Below, piece by piece: positions 46,220 through 61,439 of a stretch of DNA of 64,000 nt (positions within the stretch are counted from its first letter, which is position 1; each line of letters opens with the position of its first letter). The DNA is from Plectrocnemia conspersa. Taxonomy: Eukaryota; Arthropoda; Insecta; Trichoptera; Polycentropodidae. Location of the stretch: assembly GCA_009617715.1 (NCBI GenBank), contig VTFK01000224.1, positions 750,501 to 814,500 on the forward strand, written 5' to 3'. The translations under genes were made by a program, and so were the position numbers. The notes beneath the pieces were generated by a model. The model was given only the letters and a program-made list of their open reading frames with translations, was not told the origin of the DNA and made no database searches.

Positions 46220-48409
46220 ATAAAATGACATTTAAAAAATATTTTCGGGGTTGATTTATTCTTTTTTTCTTTCTAAGAAAAACGTACTTGCCCGATTGCA
46301 ACGAGAAATATCAACACAAAGTTTTAAGACTAAAATACTTAAATAAAGTTTTGGATTTCTGCTGGACATTTAAACTCATAGAAGTCTTCAGTAGCAAACG
46401 CTTGCGTAAATACGCGGATCCTAGCAGAAAAAGTAGTGTTGTCAACCGATTTGATTGAATCTTTAATTTTAGAATAAATTATGTAGTAGATAGATAAACA
46501 TTAAAGTCCTTTATCTTATTTTACGTAACAAATACTTGAAATGGTTACTTACGCAAGCTTAATATAATAAGAATATATATTATTGTATGTTCACTTTATC
46601 ATCCATAAATAACAAGAATAGTTGACATATATTATAAAAAATAGCTCTACTCATGTTTACCGTGTTGTTTTCGGTATTCACGTACGAATTGTGTGTCGCT
46701 TTCAAAGTTGCCTAAATAATAATAAAGGCTCAACGGTTTGAAGAGCCACTGGGGCAGACACAACTTTTTATGGCGCTATAAAACTATTTTATGGATGTTC
46801 CCAATTGATGACGGGGTACGCCCGTGATAAAAGGCAAAAGATGAAATTCGTATATATATTTTAACACAGTCAAAGTTAAAAGCTTTCCATTCAGCTTTCA
46901 GACGTCCCGGATAAAAAAAAACATAAACGCCGCACAACACGTCCGGGGAGACTTTCGATCAATTTGTCTCGTTTCTCAGTCTGCTATATTGAATTTAACC
47001 TGACTTTTAAACCATGTTCTTCAGAAGAACACAGAAAACGCTCGACCTCGTTCCAATATTTAGATTGTAAGCCAAGTTGCAAAATATTTCAACTGATAAA
47101 TTGCGCGAGATTTTGCGGTTTTGCCGTGTAAGTGCTAATAATCGGAATTACAAATATTTTTGCCATATAATTACCGCACCGAACATAATTCAATGTATCT
47201 GCTCGTAAACACAAGCATGGGGGTATTTACGCAATTATAACAATAATTAGATTAAACACGATAATTTTCGATTGTTTCATATTACACGAATAACAATTTT
47301 GCAACACCTTATTCAATATTTTATTTAAAATAAATATATGCAAGCATAAAACAACATTGCCGTACAGATAAAAAACAAATACAATGACGATAAAAATAAG
47401 ACTTAAAATTTAGGCAATAAATAAAATTACGGCATGCGAGCTAAAACATATTTTACAATTTCTAACTCTTAATTTTTTTAAAGTATGCGCTATAAAGGAA
47501 GGGGATTGAGGAGATTTGCCTGTATGTAGTGCTCCTATTGCTTCGCATTCCGCTGTAACGTTACGCTATTATAATTTACCAGCGTCTTTAGTGCTCCATG
47601 TAACGCTTTTTAAAATATTTTGTTATGCGTTTCTTACCCGTGTGTATTTGTCATGACACTGTCAAAGAGCGGACTAATGAACTTCGAATGTCATGTTTTT
47701 AAAACAGTATAGAGTATTAATTATTTTATTATCGAATATAATGACAAGCATTATGTTTCCTATTTGACGATATTATGTCCGTACTAAAATAATACAATAC
47801 ACGTCGTCATTACTAGATTAAGCACTCGACACGATCAATAACGTTGAAAAGTTTAAAATGGATTTTTTTTCCGAAAACAAAATAAGAAAAATGAGCCTGT
47901 AATTAAAGTCAATGAACGAGCACTTAATTTATGAACTAATAAAATAAAGCAATTAAACAACGTTGAAATCATAAATTCGTGTTTTTAGCTATCATGCTTT
48001 CGGTAAGAACAGTTGCTAGAAGTGTTGAGCACACTGTGAGTAACATCAATAGGCAATTCAACCAATTGTATGCCACAAACGAAGCCATGAACTTTCTACG
48101 AAGCTCTCGCAAAAACTCGCATTTATGCTTTGAAATAATATTTCAATACTTTAGATATATAAAGTCATCTATAGAGAAACTTTTAAAATTACCATCATTC
48201 TATAGCATTCACAAAATTAAGAAAATATAATTTTAACTTTTCAACGTCATAAGGACTGTATATTCATCAGTATATTCCAGAGCCAGTCTAAGATTTATTC
48301 ACATTTTAACGTTATATACACAAATTTTGAAAAGTCGCTTAAAATTTTTAATTATATTTTTTTATAAAAAAATTCACTACTTAATCTGACGATAATAAAC
48401 TATCTAATC
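46220..48409. other. Non-coding stretch, partly complex
   Basis: No gene recognised. From about 46600 to 47950 the sequence is more complex than the A/T-rich deserts and has no repeat partner that I noticed. The 83-residue plus-strand frame 47979-48230 has no recognisable domain. Confidence 0.45.
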
Positions 48410-49060
48410 TGTAACGACCATTAACAGATGACCGAGTTTGAAAGGGTATTTGTCTCAAAACTTACGGTAATTTACTGTGACCAAAATAATCATCCATCAC
48501 AAGGAAACAACACAATAGCGTTAAGAATTTTGGACCACACAGACCTTATTACAGTCCCATAAATAACATTAGTTTTTACAGTAAATATTTTCCATCATTG
48601 GGAGAATTCTTTTATGGCGAAACGGTCAAGGATATAATAAATCATCGCATCAGTAACATTCCCGAAAATGCAATGATGCTTTCTAAAGGCGTAGACCTAT
48701 TTCGCCGTTCTATGAAGCGACTGCAGCAACTGCAGCGATTGGCTGTATGATCGCTGCATAATTGCGATTGGTCGGCAAGTATTGTAGCCCTGGATACATA
48801 GGCCCGGATTCCAATGAGGAGAAGGCAGTTACGACCTGAGACTCCCGAACACAACTATCGCAGCAAGAGGAATTGACACTCGCTGCAGACATCAACAAGA
48901 ACTATGAGGATCATCCACGGACATCTACAAGAACTATGAGGATCATCCCTGCGCCAGCTTCTCCACCACCGCTTGGAGAAAACGTCTCGTCATTAATCGT
49001 CCGTCGCAATATATGTAAATATTGTAATAAAAACTCTTCCTTGAATCTAAACCCTAAAAA
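48410..49060 (+). repeat. Repeat R1, copy C
   Basis: Starts TGTAACGACCATTAACAGA, with TTTGAAAGGGTATTTGTCTC, GATGCTTTCTAAAGGCGTAG, TTTCGCCGTTCTATGAAGCG, CTGCAGCGATTGGCTG, ATGATCGCTGCATAATTG, GACTCCCGAACACAACTATC, and two direct repeats of ACAAGAACTATGAGGATCAT (near 48892 and 48930). It then has CGCCAGCTTCTCCACCAC. The 3' end seen in other copies (CTGGCTGCGAAGT) is missing or changed. Overlapping frames on both strands are by-products. Confidence 0.75.
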
Positions 49061-51680
49061 TCGGTAAAAAGCAATATAAAAGTAAAATAAAAGTTCCAAA
49101 AAATTCAATCAAGATTACGAATATATAAAAAATTTTTGCACCTTACTTTTCAATATGCTATATAAATTAAATATAATTTTGTAAAAATTATATATTGTTT
49201 TATTTATTAATGATATCTCAGAAGAATTTTGCTATATATCTGTTAAAAAATCAGATAGATTTTTTAACGGAAACCACATAATTATACTACAAAATAGAGG
49301 TCCGTTTCTGTCATTGATGGGGTGTTATTTAACCGCAAAAAGTTTAATAACTATTGATTAGGTTGTTACCAAAAACTAATTAGTTTTATGTATCGTATAT
49401 AATTTATATTATTTAATAGCACGCAATAATAACTGAGAGATTAAAATTATTAACAGCACGTAGCCGAAAATAAATTAGATTATCATAGTTCTTAAGATAT
49501 AAAATACGGTTTAAGTAATCTTTGAAACGAGTTTAGGTAATCTTGAAAATTTTCTGAATAACTTTTATCATTATTATTTTTAATTAACAAATTTTAATGT
49601 GATTTAAATTTTATAAGTTACTTATTTTATTATAAACCTCAAGAACGTATACATAATTTTATTTAAATCATTTATAAAATATGATTTAAATATGTATTTA
49701 AAACAATGTGATAATAAGTTAATGGATGTATAAGTTTATATATTAAAAAAAAATGTAATATAAGTTATAACTAAATTCTTTTACCATTAAATATAGTTTT
49801 ATTTGATAAGAATTGATTAATTGTCAACGCAGTATTATTGTTAAGAAAATATGTTGAGAATATCAATTATTACGTAAAAATAAGTAGCAAGGACATGTTA
49901 AAAATAAATATTTATTGAAGATATTATTTATTTATAAATAAAATACACATATATGTATATTTGTGTTTAAAAATTTCTTCGTCACGATTTCGTCTATTGT
50001 ATTGACACAATAATATAAACGCACAAATTGTACAATATTGACTTTTTTATAATGAGTTCAGAACGTTTTAAAAATGAATATTATAAAAGACCTTGGAAAC
50101 CAGAAAAGTATTATTTATTCTCATACTGTTATAGAGCTCGTAATTACGTCGTGAACGATAATTTTGAAATTATACGTTTTTATATAACGTAAATCTTCTT
50201 GTTTATTTTATGTTACACAAGAAGGTTACTATATACCCAGAACGATCAATTTTTATTAACAAAGCATGTTCATAAAATAATTTAATAAAATTTTAATTCA
50301 AAGATTTTACAATATAAAAATAGTATATTTAACATATTGTATACACTAAAATAACCTAACCTTGTAATAAACACATACATAGCAATGCAAATAAACTAAC
50401 ATATATGAAACACACACATGAATTATTAAAAAAAGTAAATATTTGGCAAAGAAGTTTGTTTATTTAAATCGAATCTGTATATTATAAATTAAACTTTTAA
50501 CTGTATACTTTTATAATATAATAATACATCATGCATTAATTTATGGTGGCTAATAAATAATAATTTAATTGCCTTTAAAAACGTTTAATTGGCGTCCACG
50601 CTCGAGATACATTTCATAATAAAAAAATGCCCGGTAATTATTTTTAATAAGACTTGATTTTCTCATTTGGTTTGTGGGATAAAAACCTGTTTTTGAATTC
50701 TTTCTTTGTCTCTGTCTTTCCCTCTCGTTTAATGCTTGAATTATTCCTTTTAATGTTTGAATAATTCATTGTTTTTTTTAGCTTGTGTGAATGTATAGCT
50801 AAAGCTTTCCATGTAAAGTCATCGGTTAATTTAATCGGTTAAATGTTTAATTGATATATTTTTTGTCGAACTGTGCATTAATTGAATCGTTATGATGTGT
50901 ATGGGTATATTTCGACATTGTATTTTTTACAATAAGGGCATTTCAATGTAAAAAATATTATTAAACCGGTTAGAATTTAAAAATAATACTATTAGTAGTA
51001 AAATAAATCATTTAAAGTGTTTATATTACTTGTATAAAACTGGTTTTGGTAGTTCATTTTATTATCGAAATGTCCCTAGTAGTGTTTCTTAAGCTATGTA
51101 TGCATGTATGTATATAAAATATGTTTGAATACAATTAAAATAATAGCAATGCTTTTATGTCAATAATTATGTTATTTACTGTTTTAAAATATATTAATTT
51201 CATTTACACTGTAATTTTTTAGTAATTTCATTATGAATCAAAATTGTTACTATATTTATAATTTGATATATATGTTTTTAATTTTTAATTTTCATATATT
51301 TTTTGTATAAATAATGTAATAATAATCGTAACAATATGTTTATTAAATGTAATGTATTACATAAAAAATTAATCATAATAAAAATTTTCAAAAGTGGCAT
51401 TAGAATTCTGAAAAATAACTTATGGAATAATCACGCAGGTCAAAAATAAAGCTATAAAGTCACAAAATCACAAATACGAATTTAAAAAAAAAGTATCGCA
51501 TCGAATTAGCATTGTTTGAACTATCTTCTATAGCCATCTTCAAACTCAAACTTTTAAAAAGGCTTGGGTTTGAAGGTGGAGCTAAAAGTTCTGTTCGTAA
51601 TTAAAGCCTATATCCCATTCGTCCAAGCTTCCTTGAAATATTATTATACAAAAAGTGAAACTCGATAAGTATAAACATTA
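49061..51680. other. Very AT-rich non-coding stretch
   Basis: Long A and T runs, no frame of note, no transposase motif and no RNA gene. A slightly more complex part lies around 50580-50900. Confidence 0.6.
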
Positions 51681-51757
51681 CTAGAGGATCTTATTCTTAA
51701 ACTCGCGTTAATGACTGTGAGCAAAAACGATCATTCATCAATAAGGATAAACTAGAC
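51681..51757 (+). repeat. Repeat R1, copy D, left part
   Basis: GAGGATCTTATTCTTAAAC, TCGCGTTAATGACTGTGA and CATTCATCAATAAGGATAAA, then CTAGAC, at which point the hAT element interrupts it. The repeat resumes at 53231 with AACTAGACAATACTGTAAAG, exactly as in the uninterrupted copy at 56.1 kb (AAACTAGACAACAGTGTAAA). Confidence 0.85.
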
Positions 51758-53230
<1,473 letters not shown>

Positions 53231-53825
53231 AACTAGACAATACTGTAAAGAATGGGACCACACAAAGCCCTCGTTACAACTATAATAAATAACACGCAAA
53301 GATTCTCCGGTGCATGGAATGAATATTTCTTTGTTACGAAACGGTCACGGGAATTAATACATCACCGGAAGGCAAAAAGCACAGGAAAGCCAACAACATT
53401 CTATTAAGCAAATGTCACTTTCGTTGTCTTAAAAAGCGAGAGCAACGATTGGCTGGACGATCGCTGCATGATTGTGATTGATCAACAAGCTTTGCAGCCC
53501 TAAATACTGGTCTTCAATGAGGACAAGGGGAGATACCGGCAGACACTAGCAGATTCGACTCGCCTGCGGTCCACCATACGAGCACCGCAGCAGAGAGGAA
53601 AGAACTTACGCTTTACTGTCGCTGCCACACCAATCAGAACTCTGAGGATCTTCCATTTATATCATCCCTCCGCCAGCTTCTCCACCATCACTCGGAGAAT
53701 AACGATCTCGCCCATCATTGTAATTCGCAATACATGAAATATGAACTAAATGAAATTCTTACTAGTTTCCACCTGCGTTTTTCTGGCTGCGAAGTGACAC
53801 CCCAAAGGGTTAGAATCCCGAAACA
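53231..53825 (+). repeat. Repeat R1, copy D, right part
   Basis: ATGGGACCACACAAAGCCCT, AACACGCAAAGATTCTCCGG, TACGAAACGGTCACGGGAA, CAACGATTGGCTGGACGATC, GCTGCATGATTGTGATTGAT, CGCCAGCTTCTCCACCATCA, CTCGGAGAATAA, TTCTGGCTGCGAAGTGACAC and AAAGGGTTAGAATCC. This is the most complete 3' portion of the family. Confidence 0.8.
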
Positions 53826-56061
53826 TCTCAATAGTAATTTTTTTTTTTATAAATTATGCCGATGACTATGAGCCCAGCTTTAATATCGCACGTAAAACCA
53901 TATTAATACTGAATTTTAACAATTACAATAAACTTAAAAGTTTAATAAGGTATGTGTAACACAAAAAGAAAGAAAAAAAATCTAGTTCCGCCCCAAATCA
54001 TCTGCATTGATTAAATGCCTGAAAAATAGTAGGAAATCTCCTAAAACTTTTATGCATAAGCTTTATCCTAGGAAACCACTTCATTTCAAACTCCGAAAAT
54101 AAAATAGTTCAGTTAAGTTGCATCTAATCGACTAGGACGATCCTCAATTCCGAATATCCAAGAGTTCAACCCAATCCTCGATACGACTTAAAGACTACGA
54201 GAATTCAGAATCACAGCGAAAACTGGAATAATATTTATTTATCATAAGTTTAATTTTTTTATTTAAAAATAAACGCGCTCAACGATTATGTACCTCATTA
54301 ATGCCACACCATTCAAAAAATATTTGCAACATTGCAAAATATGTAATCTTGTTCGAGCACATAAATAATGTGTACGTAATGGACTGGTTCAAATGTATAT
54401 ATCTTTCCTAGTAACATGAAAAGAGATTTTTATCCTTTCTGTAAAGTAACATTTATATAGGCCGTCGATATTATATATGTATATTTAGATGCGCTTCCAA
54501 AAATGTGAAACGTAATAAAATGAATATTATTTATAAAAAATACACGTATTCTAAGTGTAAATTGATTTGATGTTAGCTAATTTTTGACATGGAAATATTA
54601 ATAAAACATAATTAAGATCCCATAAAACAGATATGAAAAGAATCACGCTGTGATGACATGCAAAAAGTTTTGCCAAGAAATTCAATTTCAATCTCATCGC
54701 TGATTAGTCGACTTTTTGTATAATAAGATTTTTTTACAGTTGGCACATAAATCCATTAAGTATTCATACACTTTTCTAACACTCTGTATATTATTATATC
54801 CGAGGCAAAATTTATGGATAATATTTGAGAATGTGGCATTCTCAGGTTCATAAATATTTACAAACTCTAATATTATTCTCGAGTGTGTTTTCCATCCCGA
54901 AAGTTGGTGACCTTAATCTTGTCATATTTCGACTCATCTTTTTGCAAAATGGGCTTGTATTATGCGATAAGGACGCATTACATAACGTATAGGAAAACTT
55001 AGGAGTATTCGATTTGGATGGCGCGATCAGATTTATTGTTGTTAAATAGCATCAAAAAGTTAAAGGTATGCTCAAGAAAGTTTTTCTGCTACAAAATATA
55101 ATATGTGTATATACGTCTAAACATTAAGACGATGAGCGTTTTACAAAAAAATCCTTTTAAACCTCTGCTACACATCACATTACATTCCATTAAAATGTTA
55201 TCCTGATGTCTGTCTTCTTCCATTACTTCGTGTCTCTTCCCCTTTCTTCTCGGTTTTCTTACACTCATACTACGAAGCCGAATCTCGCTCCCCATAATAC
55301 CCCATCTTCTCACACCCATCAAAAGCTCTTCTTCTTCTTCCCGTCCTTCAGCCGCGTGCTTCGACTGTGAATATGAAAGCTTCAAATTTATTCATACAAT
55401 TTCATTTTATATGCATTATTAAAAACATACACACACGCATGCGCGAGTACATACGTTATATTATATATTGCGATTCGTAAAAAATCCTATTATATCTTTA
55501 TTATGTCGTATATGTAATTTATATGAAATTTCTTTGAAATTTTATACACTCGTATCGATCAAATATTGTCAAGGGCGAACGTTAATATATTTTGGTAATG
55601 GGGTGGAGATATTTATGTATTTAAATGAAATGAAATTATACAGAAATGTGAATTATGGATATATTTGGATGTTTTATACGTTTTTGCGTATAAGAAAATT
55701 GGATCTCTTAAAAAATCATTTTAATCTTAATATTTGCTTACGTATTAAAACGATTGGGTAAAAATTATAAGATGTTAATATAATTTTTATTTGCAAAATA
55801 TTGTTATCATAAAAATAGCAATGAACTTGATTTTATTTAATCAATCATAAATCGTTAGTATTTTAAGTTAAAATAAACAACTAATACCTGTTAAAAATTC
55901 AGGAATAGTCTGAAAGTAATTTTTAGCTGTAACATATGAAATATTATATTTCATTTATTTATACTGCATAATTTCATTAAAAAATGCTCGAATATATATA
56001 TGTATGAAAACGGACTTTTAAAAATCCCACACATCGAAAAAGATATTTTTATTTTTAATAT
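53826..56061. other. Non-coding stretch
   Basis: No gene recognised. The 98-residue minus-strand frame 55089-55385 owes its Glu/Arg-rich part to a CTT/CCT tract, and the 97-residue plus-strand frame 55468-55761 is A/T-driven. Sequence at about 53990-54230 is more complex but without a match. Confidence 0.5.
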
Positions 56062-56540
56062 TGTGAGGGATCTTATTCTTGAAACACGCGTTAATGACTG
56101 TAACCAAAAATGATCATTCGTCAATAAGGATAAACTAGACAACAGTGTAAAGGATGGGACCACATAAAAGCCCTCGTTACCCATAGAAAAAAGGGTTTCA
56201 CATAAAAAACACGCAAGGATTCTCCGGTGCATTGAATGAATATTTGTGTTAAGAAACGGTCTCGGGAAACAATATATCACCGTAAGGTCACAATATTTCC
56301 GTTGCACAATTCCAGCTCGGAAGGAAGTCCATAAAGTAAATGTTACTTTATAAAGGCTGGTCTCCAATGGAGACTTGGCAGATTCGGACCACCGGCGGAG
56401 AAGCGAAGATACGGGCTGAGACTCCCGAACACGATCATCGCAGCATAAGGGAACTGACCTCTAGACACTGTCACTGCCACTTATAAGATCTCTGAGGATC
56501 TCCTACGGACATCCTTTGGGGTTAGAAAACCTTAAAATAT
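56062..56540 (+). repeat. Repeat R1, copy E
   Basis: TGTGAGGGATCTTATTCTTG, ACGCGTTAATGACTGTAACC, CAATAAGGATAAACTAGACA, GTAAAGGATGGGACCACATA, CACGCAAGGATTCTCCGGTG, GAAACGGTCTCGGGAAACAA, AGACTCCCGAACACGATCAT, GATCTCTGAGGATCTCCTAC and TTTGGGGTTAGAAAACCTTA. The central block present in copies B and C (TTTCGCCGTTCT to GCTGCATAATTG) is absent. The AACTAGAC site hit by the hAT in copy D is intact here. The 138-residue minus-strand frame (55951-56367) is a by-product. Confidence 0.8.
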
Positions 56541-56749
56541 GCTCCACCGCATTTGCCTTATTTTACATGGATCACTTTTATCATAAATGCCATTCATAGA
56601 ATAACTTCAATCGCATGCAGATCGCTGGACGAGGTCGGATGCTTATTCAAATTCTACACTTCTGTTGTAGATTTTCTGAATGGGCTTAATCCATATTTTT
56701 CTTTCTGGATAATACATGTACAGTTAGTTTTAGAACTTAATGGTATGTC

Positions 56750-57365
56750 GTAAGTATATAATATCAATTTAGTTATTTGCGTATATTTTTCACGTGTCTG
56801 CTCTATCGCAATTTCGTGTCCTTGTTCGGTATTGGCATACAATGAGTATTTCACTAGTTCAAGGGGTCCAACCTGGGCCCTCTGCTCTTCACGTATTGAC
56901 ATAAATATGGCAGTTGAAAATTGAAATCTTATTCTGTATGCAGATAATTTATAATTGTTCAAGTTTGTCAAATGTCTGCCCTTTAGTGTCGACAATTGCC
57001 AAACTGTGTCATTTTCTCGATCCTGCTCGCCATCAGATTATTCAGACGATCTCGGTAGGTACATTTTGGCTATAGAAACATTCACTTTTAAGAATAAGTG
57101 AAGATTCTTTCTACACGTAAAAGACGTCTGCGATAAATCTTCTAAGATGCTTAGCTTCGTTATGATGAATGCATTTCACGTTGCCGATCCATCGGTTATT
57201 CGTGTCCTCTACGACACATTAGTTTGCAGCATTCTTGAATAGGGATCTATAATTTGGAATCCCCGAATAAGCAAAGACATCCGCACTAGTCGACTCGCTT
57301 ATGGCTGTCGCCGGAATTACACATTGATCCGTTTAAGTTTAAGTTTTCAGCTACAAGGAGCTGGA
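56750..57365 (+). mobile_element. Non-LTR retrotransposon RT pseudogene (third family)
   Basis: Weak upstream matches: SLVQGVQPGPSALHV (about 56849-56893, for SGVPQGS.LGPLLF) and ILYADNL (56928-56948, for YADDL, second Asp replaced by Asn). Then a clear run: VKDVCDKSSKMLSFVMMNAF, HVADPSVIRVLYDTLVCSIL (57118-57240), a stop, GSIIWNPRISKDIRT. This is the standard C-terminal RT region of Jockey/CR1-like LINEs (K..K.LGFI.R, LY..LVRSILEY.S.VWNP). It differs in sequence from the LINE at 45 kb. Stops and frameshifts throughout; no endonuclease part was found. Confidence 0.85.
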
Positions 57366-57475
57366 TCTGGTTCGTATCATTTTTTTGAATATGTTTTTAT
57401 CTTTTTATTATCATTTTTGAATAATAAAGACCGAGATTCGTCTATCGCCCACCGGTGAGCGATATTAGCTAAGAA

Positions 57476-57803
57476 CACACGCACAGATATGTCCGCCGGA
57501 CACCAGGACAGATCTGTCCGAGCTCGGACATCAGTTTTTTTACGGATCTATTTAAAAAAATCCAAAACTTGTCATAAAGTAATAAGATTTGATCACAAAA
57601 AAAATATTTTAGACGTTTATATTATTTTAGACCGATAGCGGGAACTTTGGCGGAAATTAATAAAGACGAGCGGAAATGGCCTGGGTCATAAAATCACTAA
57701 AGGGACAAATTTTACCAAAAAATACTGTTAACTGTCTTTTCTCACCACACACGATCGGATTTGTCCGCCAGGCACCCGCGACGGACAGATCTGTCGGATG
57801 TGA
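57476..57803. repeat. Two 58-base repeats with internal BglII-type palindromes
   Basis: 57476-57534 and 57745-57803 share, in direct order, CACACG, TGTCCGCC, a short GC-rich spacer, GGACAGATCTGTC and GG. GGACAGATCTGTCC is itself palindromic, so the units also resemble each other when inverted. They are separated by about 210 bases of A/T-rich sequence. This looks like subterminal repeats of a small DNA element or a pair of protein-binding sites; neither can be proven. Confidence 0.6.
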
Positions 57804-60800
57804 TTTGACCAGTATTGGTTAAATTTATTTTGTTTACATTGTAAGTGCTTATTAATAAAAAAAATATTTTTAAAACAAATTAAAAATACAATAAATTTGC
57901 CAAAGTTTTCAAATCCCAAATCTATTTTTACATAAAAATAACTATTTGTGGTAAATATACGGCAAAAACAATCACAACTAAACTGATTTGCTTTCTACGA
58001 CAAAATTTGTAATAATAGAAATATTATTATTAAAAAATTACGGATGTCTATGTAGATTTAAATATTTGCTTAAGCAAATATTTCAGAAGAATGACATAAG
58101 AATTTCATATTTATGGAGTATGGAAAGTGAAATATTTTTTTACAATCTTTATGTTTTCTTTTATATTTTATGATAAAATAATCTGCTTTTGTGGAAAAAA
58201 ATAAAATGTATAACATTTTTTAAATTCATTCAAGTATGGCATAAAAATTAAACATGACTATTGTGTATAAATAAATTTGAAACAGATGTAGCTACCCAGT
58301 ACACACCATTTACATTGACTGTATATTGTGTGCTGATTTTAATTAATCGCCCAATTGCAAAGTGTCATATGAAGCAATGGTTACGTTTCATTGAAACGTC
58401 TGAATCAAATGATTAGGTTGTGTTTTATGACTCACGTCACTGCTTCTTTTGTCTCTCACGTGAGGGGGTGGTTTGGTGTTACTCTCTAACTCCCTCACCC
58501 CACTTTAGTATGAACGACCGAGCAAAATTTATGGGTTCCTGGGAATCTCATTAAGCCCCTCTTTAGGGGTTTGCGTGAGGGTGTGGGGTGGCACCCCTCA
58601 GTCACCGCTCGAATCTTTCTCAACTCGAGGACCAACTCCAATTACTTAACTGTGAAGATAGCTGATTTCTTATGATGCATTTTTGAGAAGTGTTATAACT
58701 GTTTTGTGATGGAAGGAGGCTCTTTCGAATGCCCAGTTTCCGGACGAGCTAAAACTTTGTTTGACGCGTTGTATTTTGGAGCATTTAAGAATAAATTTGG
58801 TACTAAAATATAATATTTTATTTAATATAATGATTCGTTAAAAGACGCTATTATTTAACTATTAAAATGCTAGTTAGTACATATCATTCATCAATAATTT
58901 TTAAATTTAAATGCATTTGCAAATAAAGAACGTAAGCCTAGACATGATGGAGATATATTATACTTTCAAAACGTTTGAAGCTTAACAAAAATAATTTAAA
59001 ACGTTTATATTTAGTACACATAAATGGGTTAAAAAATTCTTGAAATGTTACTTTCGTCTAAATTGCGCATTCTTAAGCAACATAATGAGTTCTATCAAGC
59101 AAAGTACAAAGTTGTTTTTTTGTGCAACTACCCAAATGGCAGTAGGCATCCAACGAAAGAGATAAAACACGTAAATAGCGACTAAGCAAAATAATTATCC
59201 TATTAATCTTTGTAGGCCTCAAAAGATCGTATGTATAAGAAAAAGCGTTAACATATACATACATATGTATGTATTATATATGTGTACATTGTTACAATAT
59301 GAATTATAGCATTAGTACGAGCGCAATCACAATAGTATCCAAGGCACTAATGTAGTATATATGTGTGTGTGTATGTGTGAAAGGGACGAGAGTTTCCCAA
59401 TTGGCAAAGTTTAGTTCTCTTTTGTATGTCGGGTTAATATAAAGAGCGTTTCCACTTTTCGTCGTTCGAATGTGATCTAATTAATTTCGGAGAAATGCTT
59501 TCGATATTATTTTGATCAAATTACGGAAATAAAATGTGCCCTCAGCCCTCGGCGTAGGTACACCTCCGGCGCTACCCCGCCGCCCTTTTGATGTTGTACA
59601 ATTTGCTCAGTGGGTGAACTCGGGCGTAACACTTACTGAGAACAAAGTATTATATTCGAATTGAATTCACATCAATTTACATCAATTTGTTAGTCTCTTT
59701 ATTTGTAACGATGCCTTATTAATTTCATATTATCAATACACGTGCACACACAGATACATATAAACATAATATGTATTATCTGTGTAAATGCAAGTTTATG
59801 TATTGAGATCATATATAGTAGTAACCTTTCATAACCTTGCCTATTATATTTTTTTATCGGTAAAAGTGAATAAGTTCACATTCTCCATCTAGTAATAAAG
59901 GAATACTAAGAGCTTAAAAGCTGCGTAATTGAACTCGTGACTTGTGAGTAATCAATTTGAAATACATTATTTTGGTGCTACTTCTATATCCGTATTATTT
60001 AATACTTGAGAGTTACAAGTTTATAAAACCACATTTAGAAAGTATATAATATATTTTCTGTAGTAATATAAATACATTTGTAGATTTATATTTGTTTTAT
60101 TTATCCAAATGAAGGATTTTTATGCTTGAATTTATGTTACATTCATTTCCATTTGACATCTGAATAATGTAGTGTTAAAGTTACACCATTATCCCGTCCC
60201 TTTGCATTAAGATCATTTATTTTTGAATTATTGTTAAGATTATTTAACAGAACACTATCGGCTAATAAAACTGTTACAATTGAGAAACTATTGTCTCAAA
60301 AATATTTTATTACAGGAGAGAGTAAAAACAAATTTTATGTTTGATTATTAATTTTTTAAAGAAATTGTTTTTCCAGTATATATTTTTTTTAAATTTTATA
60401 AATGGCTCTGTAAAAACCGACAAAACCTAATTTGTACTACTTTTACTATTTTTAATAAAAGCAGCTTTAATTCTAAATTTGTTTTACCTTCGCCATGAAA
60501 ATAAATACAAAGATCCTACATTAATTCAATCAAGCTGAGATAAATGTTTCATTTGTGGTTAATTTCAGTCGCAATATTATGAGAGATGCATCTAAAACAT
60601 AGTGACCTTCAAAAACTGTTTTCTTTAATTAAACTCTGTGGTTTGTACAATGTTAAGTTTGTACTCTCATTTATTTTTCCAAATTAACAAAATGAGGAAA
60701 ATAATTGTAATAATGCCAACCTCAAGGAATCTTCGGTGTGAATTTTAAAATAACCTTATTTTTATTTTTTATTATTTTAACATAGGAAAATGTTGATTCA

Positions 60801-61439
60801 CATAAATATAATTAATCAAAGCATAGCATTAAAGTTAAATATTTACTATTGCAAATATACTTGCATTTTTTTTGTTTAAAAAAAGGGTTTGCATTTTAAA
60901 GATATTTGATAATTAGCTCGATGGCTTTGAAAAAAAATTTGTTGCGTTATTAATCTATATATAGAAGTGTTCACACATTATTCTTCCATGTTTTATTATT
61001 GAAATGAAAATTTTCATGTAACGTGTTGAAATGGAGCTCCAAATTTCTTTGAATGAAATGCCTCATATCAAACAATAACAATTCTATTTAACAATATTGA
61101 AAAAATAAACTAATTGTCATTAATAATGGCAATTATACGTTTCAACCACATGAACAATTTGTTATAATTAAGAGGTCATTTTAACGACAATTTTGAACAA
61201 GCAAAAAGAGAAATCAACCCGGCTCGAAAGTAAGGCAATAGACAATATTTCACACAGCAATGAAAGAGAAAGCTTGGGTTAATAAATTAAAATATTGCAC
61301 ATCTGTCCCAAAATGCTAATCACCCGAAAGTATCACTGAAAAAATACTTTTTGTTTGGAAAGGACGCGCGCTACAACATACATTCTACTATGCTCATAAT
61401 AATAATGGTATTATATATCATTTAGTTATCGATCGCCGG
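57804..61439. other. Non-coding stretch
   Basis: No gene recognised. Patches of higher GC content lie at 58430-58640 (including the short hairpin CCCCTCTTTAGGGG) and 59535-59640. A hairpin ACGTTTCA/TGAAACGT is at 58383-58399, and a TG run near 59360. Frames such as 57988-58173 and 59073-59264 show no domain. From 59700 on it is A/T-rich. Confidence 0.5.

Noticed and set aside
55089..55385. Glu/Arg/Lys-rich minus-strand frame
   Set aside because: The charged stretch is a translation of CTTCTTCTT and CCTTTCTTCT simple sequence.
55951..56367. 138-residue minus-strand open frame
   Set aside because: It overlaps R1 copy E, and similar peptides appear wherever R1 occurs (for example 27146-27367). 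It is a translation of the repeat, not a gene.
56654..56995. 113-residue minus-strand frame
   Set aside because: The plus strand here carries decayed RT motifs; the minus frame has no recognisable domain and is a shadow.
59535..59640. GC-richer patch as a possible host exon
   Set aside because: No open frame of useful length spans it and no splice-site pair gives a sensible peptide.
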